A DNA stretch of 64,000 nucleotides from Nostoc indistinguendum CM1-VF10 (lineage in GTDB: Bacteria; Cyanobacteriota; Cyanobacteriia; Cyanobacteriales; Nostocaceae). This document shows, in pieces, positions 63,974 through 64,000 of this stretch (positions are counted from its first letter, which is position 1; every line of letters begins with the position of its first letter). The translations under genes were made by a program, and so were the position numbers. Under the pieces are notes generated by a model that made no database searches, was not told the DNA's origin, and saw only the letters and a program-made list of their open reading frames with translations. Location: the NCBI GenBank assembly GCA_019359215.1, contig JAHHHS010000024.1, forward strand, positions 23,390 through 87,389, in the 5' to 3' direction.

Positions 63974-64000
63974 GTGGCTAGATTAGCTCCTAAAATATTA
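63974..64000 (+). CDS. Possible start of a further gene, cut by the window edge
   Basis: GTG at 63974 opens a frame of nine codons (MARLAPKIL) to the end of the window and follows GAGGAATTAAG, a good ribosome-binding site. Too short to identify. Confidence 0.25.

Noticed and set aside
1..64000. CRISPR arrays, tRNA, rRNA or complete insertion sequences
   Set aside because: No regularly spaced repeats with unique spacers, no TTCGA-type tRNA arms with matching stems, no rRNA and no transposase were found by reading.

Overview
The window comes from a filamentous, heterocyst-forming cyanobacterium of the Nostoc/Anabaena group. The evidence is an almost complete heterocyst-glycolipid locus (hglT, hgdA, hgdC, hgdB, hglE, hglD, hglC, hglA, hglB/hetM, a SDR in the hetN position, hetI). 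Photosynthesis genes (psaD, orange carotenoid protein), the circadian output regulator rpaA, abundant GCGATCGC (HIP1) octamers and many short tandem heptamer repeats between genes agree with this. All identifications come from reading translations and motifs; no database search was run.

Layout. 1-1702 (minus): a thiamine-diphosphate enzyme resembling ScyA of scytonemin synthesis, cut by the window edge, with a perfect 18-bp palindrome upstream. 2.0-5.5 kb: a HAD hydrolase, a cyanobacterial protein of unknown function, the murein transglycosylase MltA and a small conserved protein. 5.7-9.6 kb: a histidine-kinase relic, a pentapeptide-repeat protein, OCP, an hli pseudogene and small ORFs. 9.7-13.9 kb (minus): trpE, psaD and a DICT-GAF histidine kinase. 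14.7-17.1 kb: a glycogen-debranching-type glucosidase. 17.9-18.5 kb: relics of a holin-like protein and of a reductase.

18.7-27.8 kb (all minus): glycosyltransferase HglT, two further glycosyltransferases, a DUF2141-like secreted protein, epimerase HgdA, and the DevC/DevB-like exporter parts HgdC and HgdB. After a 1.9-kb divergent spacer, 29.7-45.4 kb (plus) holds the PUFA-synthase-like polyketide machinery: HglE (KS-AT-ACP-ACP-KR structural half), HglD (KR catalytic half-DH), HglC (KS-CLF-AT), HglA (PfaD-type enoyl reductase) and HglB/HetM (ACP-thioester reductase). A SDR and the phosphopantetheinyl transferase HetI follow. Together these genes would build a very long-chain polyol, release it reductively, attach a sugar and export the glycolipid to the heterocyst envelope. 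No exporter ATPase is present here.

47.9-50.5 kb: two tiny conserved-looking proteins, a YheT-type hydrolase and RpaA. 51.3-58.6 kb (plus): a sodium/bicarbonate module made of BicA, an NhaS3-like antiporter and a cyanobacterial-type Mrp operon (C-D-E-F-G-A'-B) that lacks the large NuoL-like part of MrpA. 58.8-64 kb: a divergent SAM-hydroxide-adenosyltransferase homologue, a membrane/coiled-coil protein next to an Hsp70/actin-like ATPase with its own membrane hairpin (the least described pair in the window), and an MtfA-type metallopeptidase.

The points most worth a second look are the KR domain split between hglE and hglD around a hairpin repeat, the SDR in the hetN position without an RGSGR motif, the helical motif shared by HglE and HglC, the altered catalytic triad in the SAM adenosyltransferase homologue, and the Hsp70-like membrane pair.
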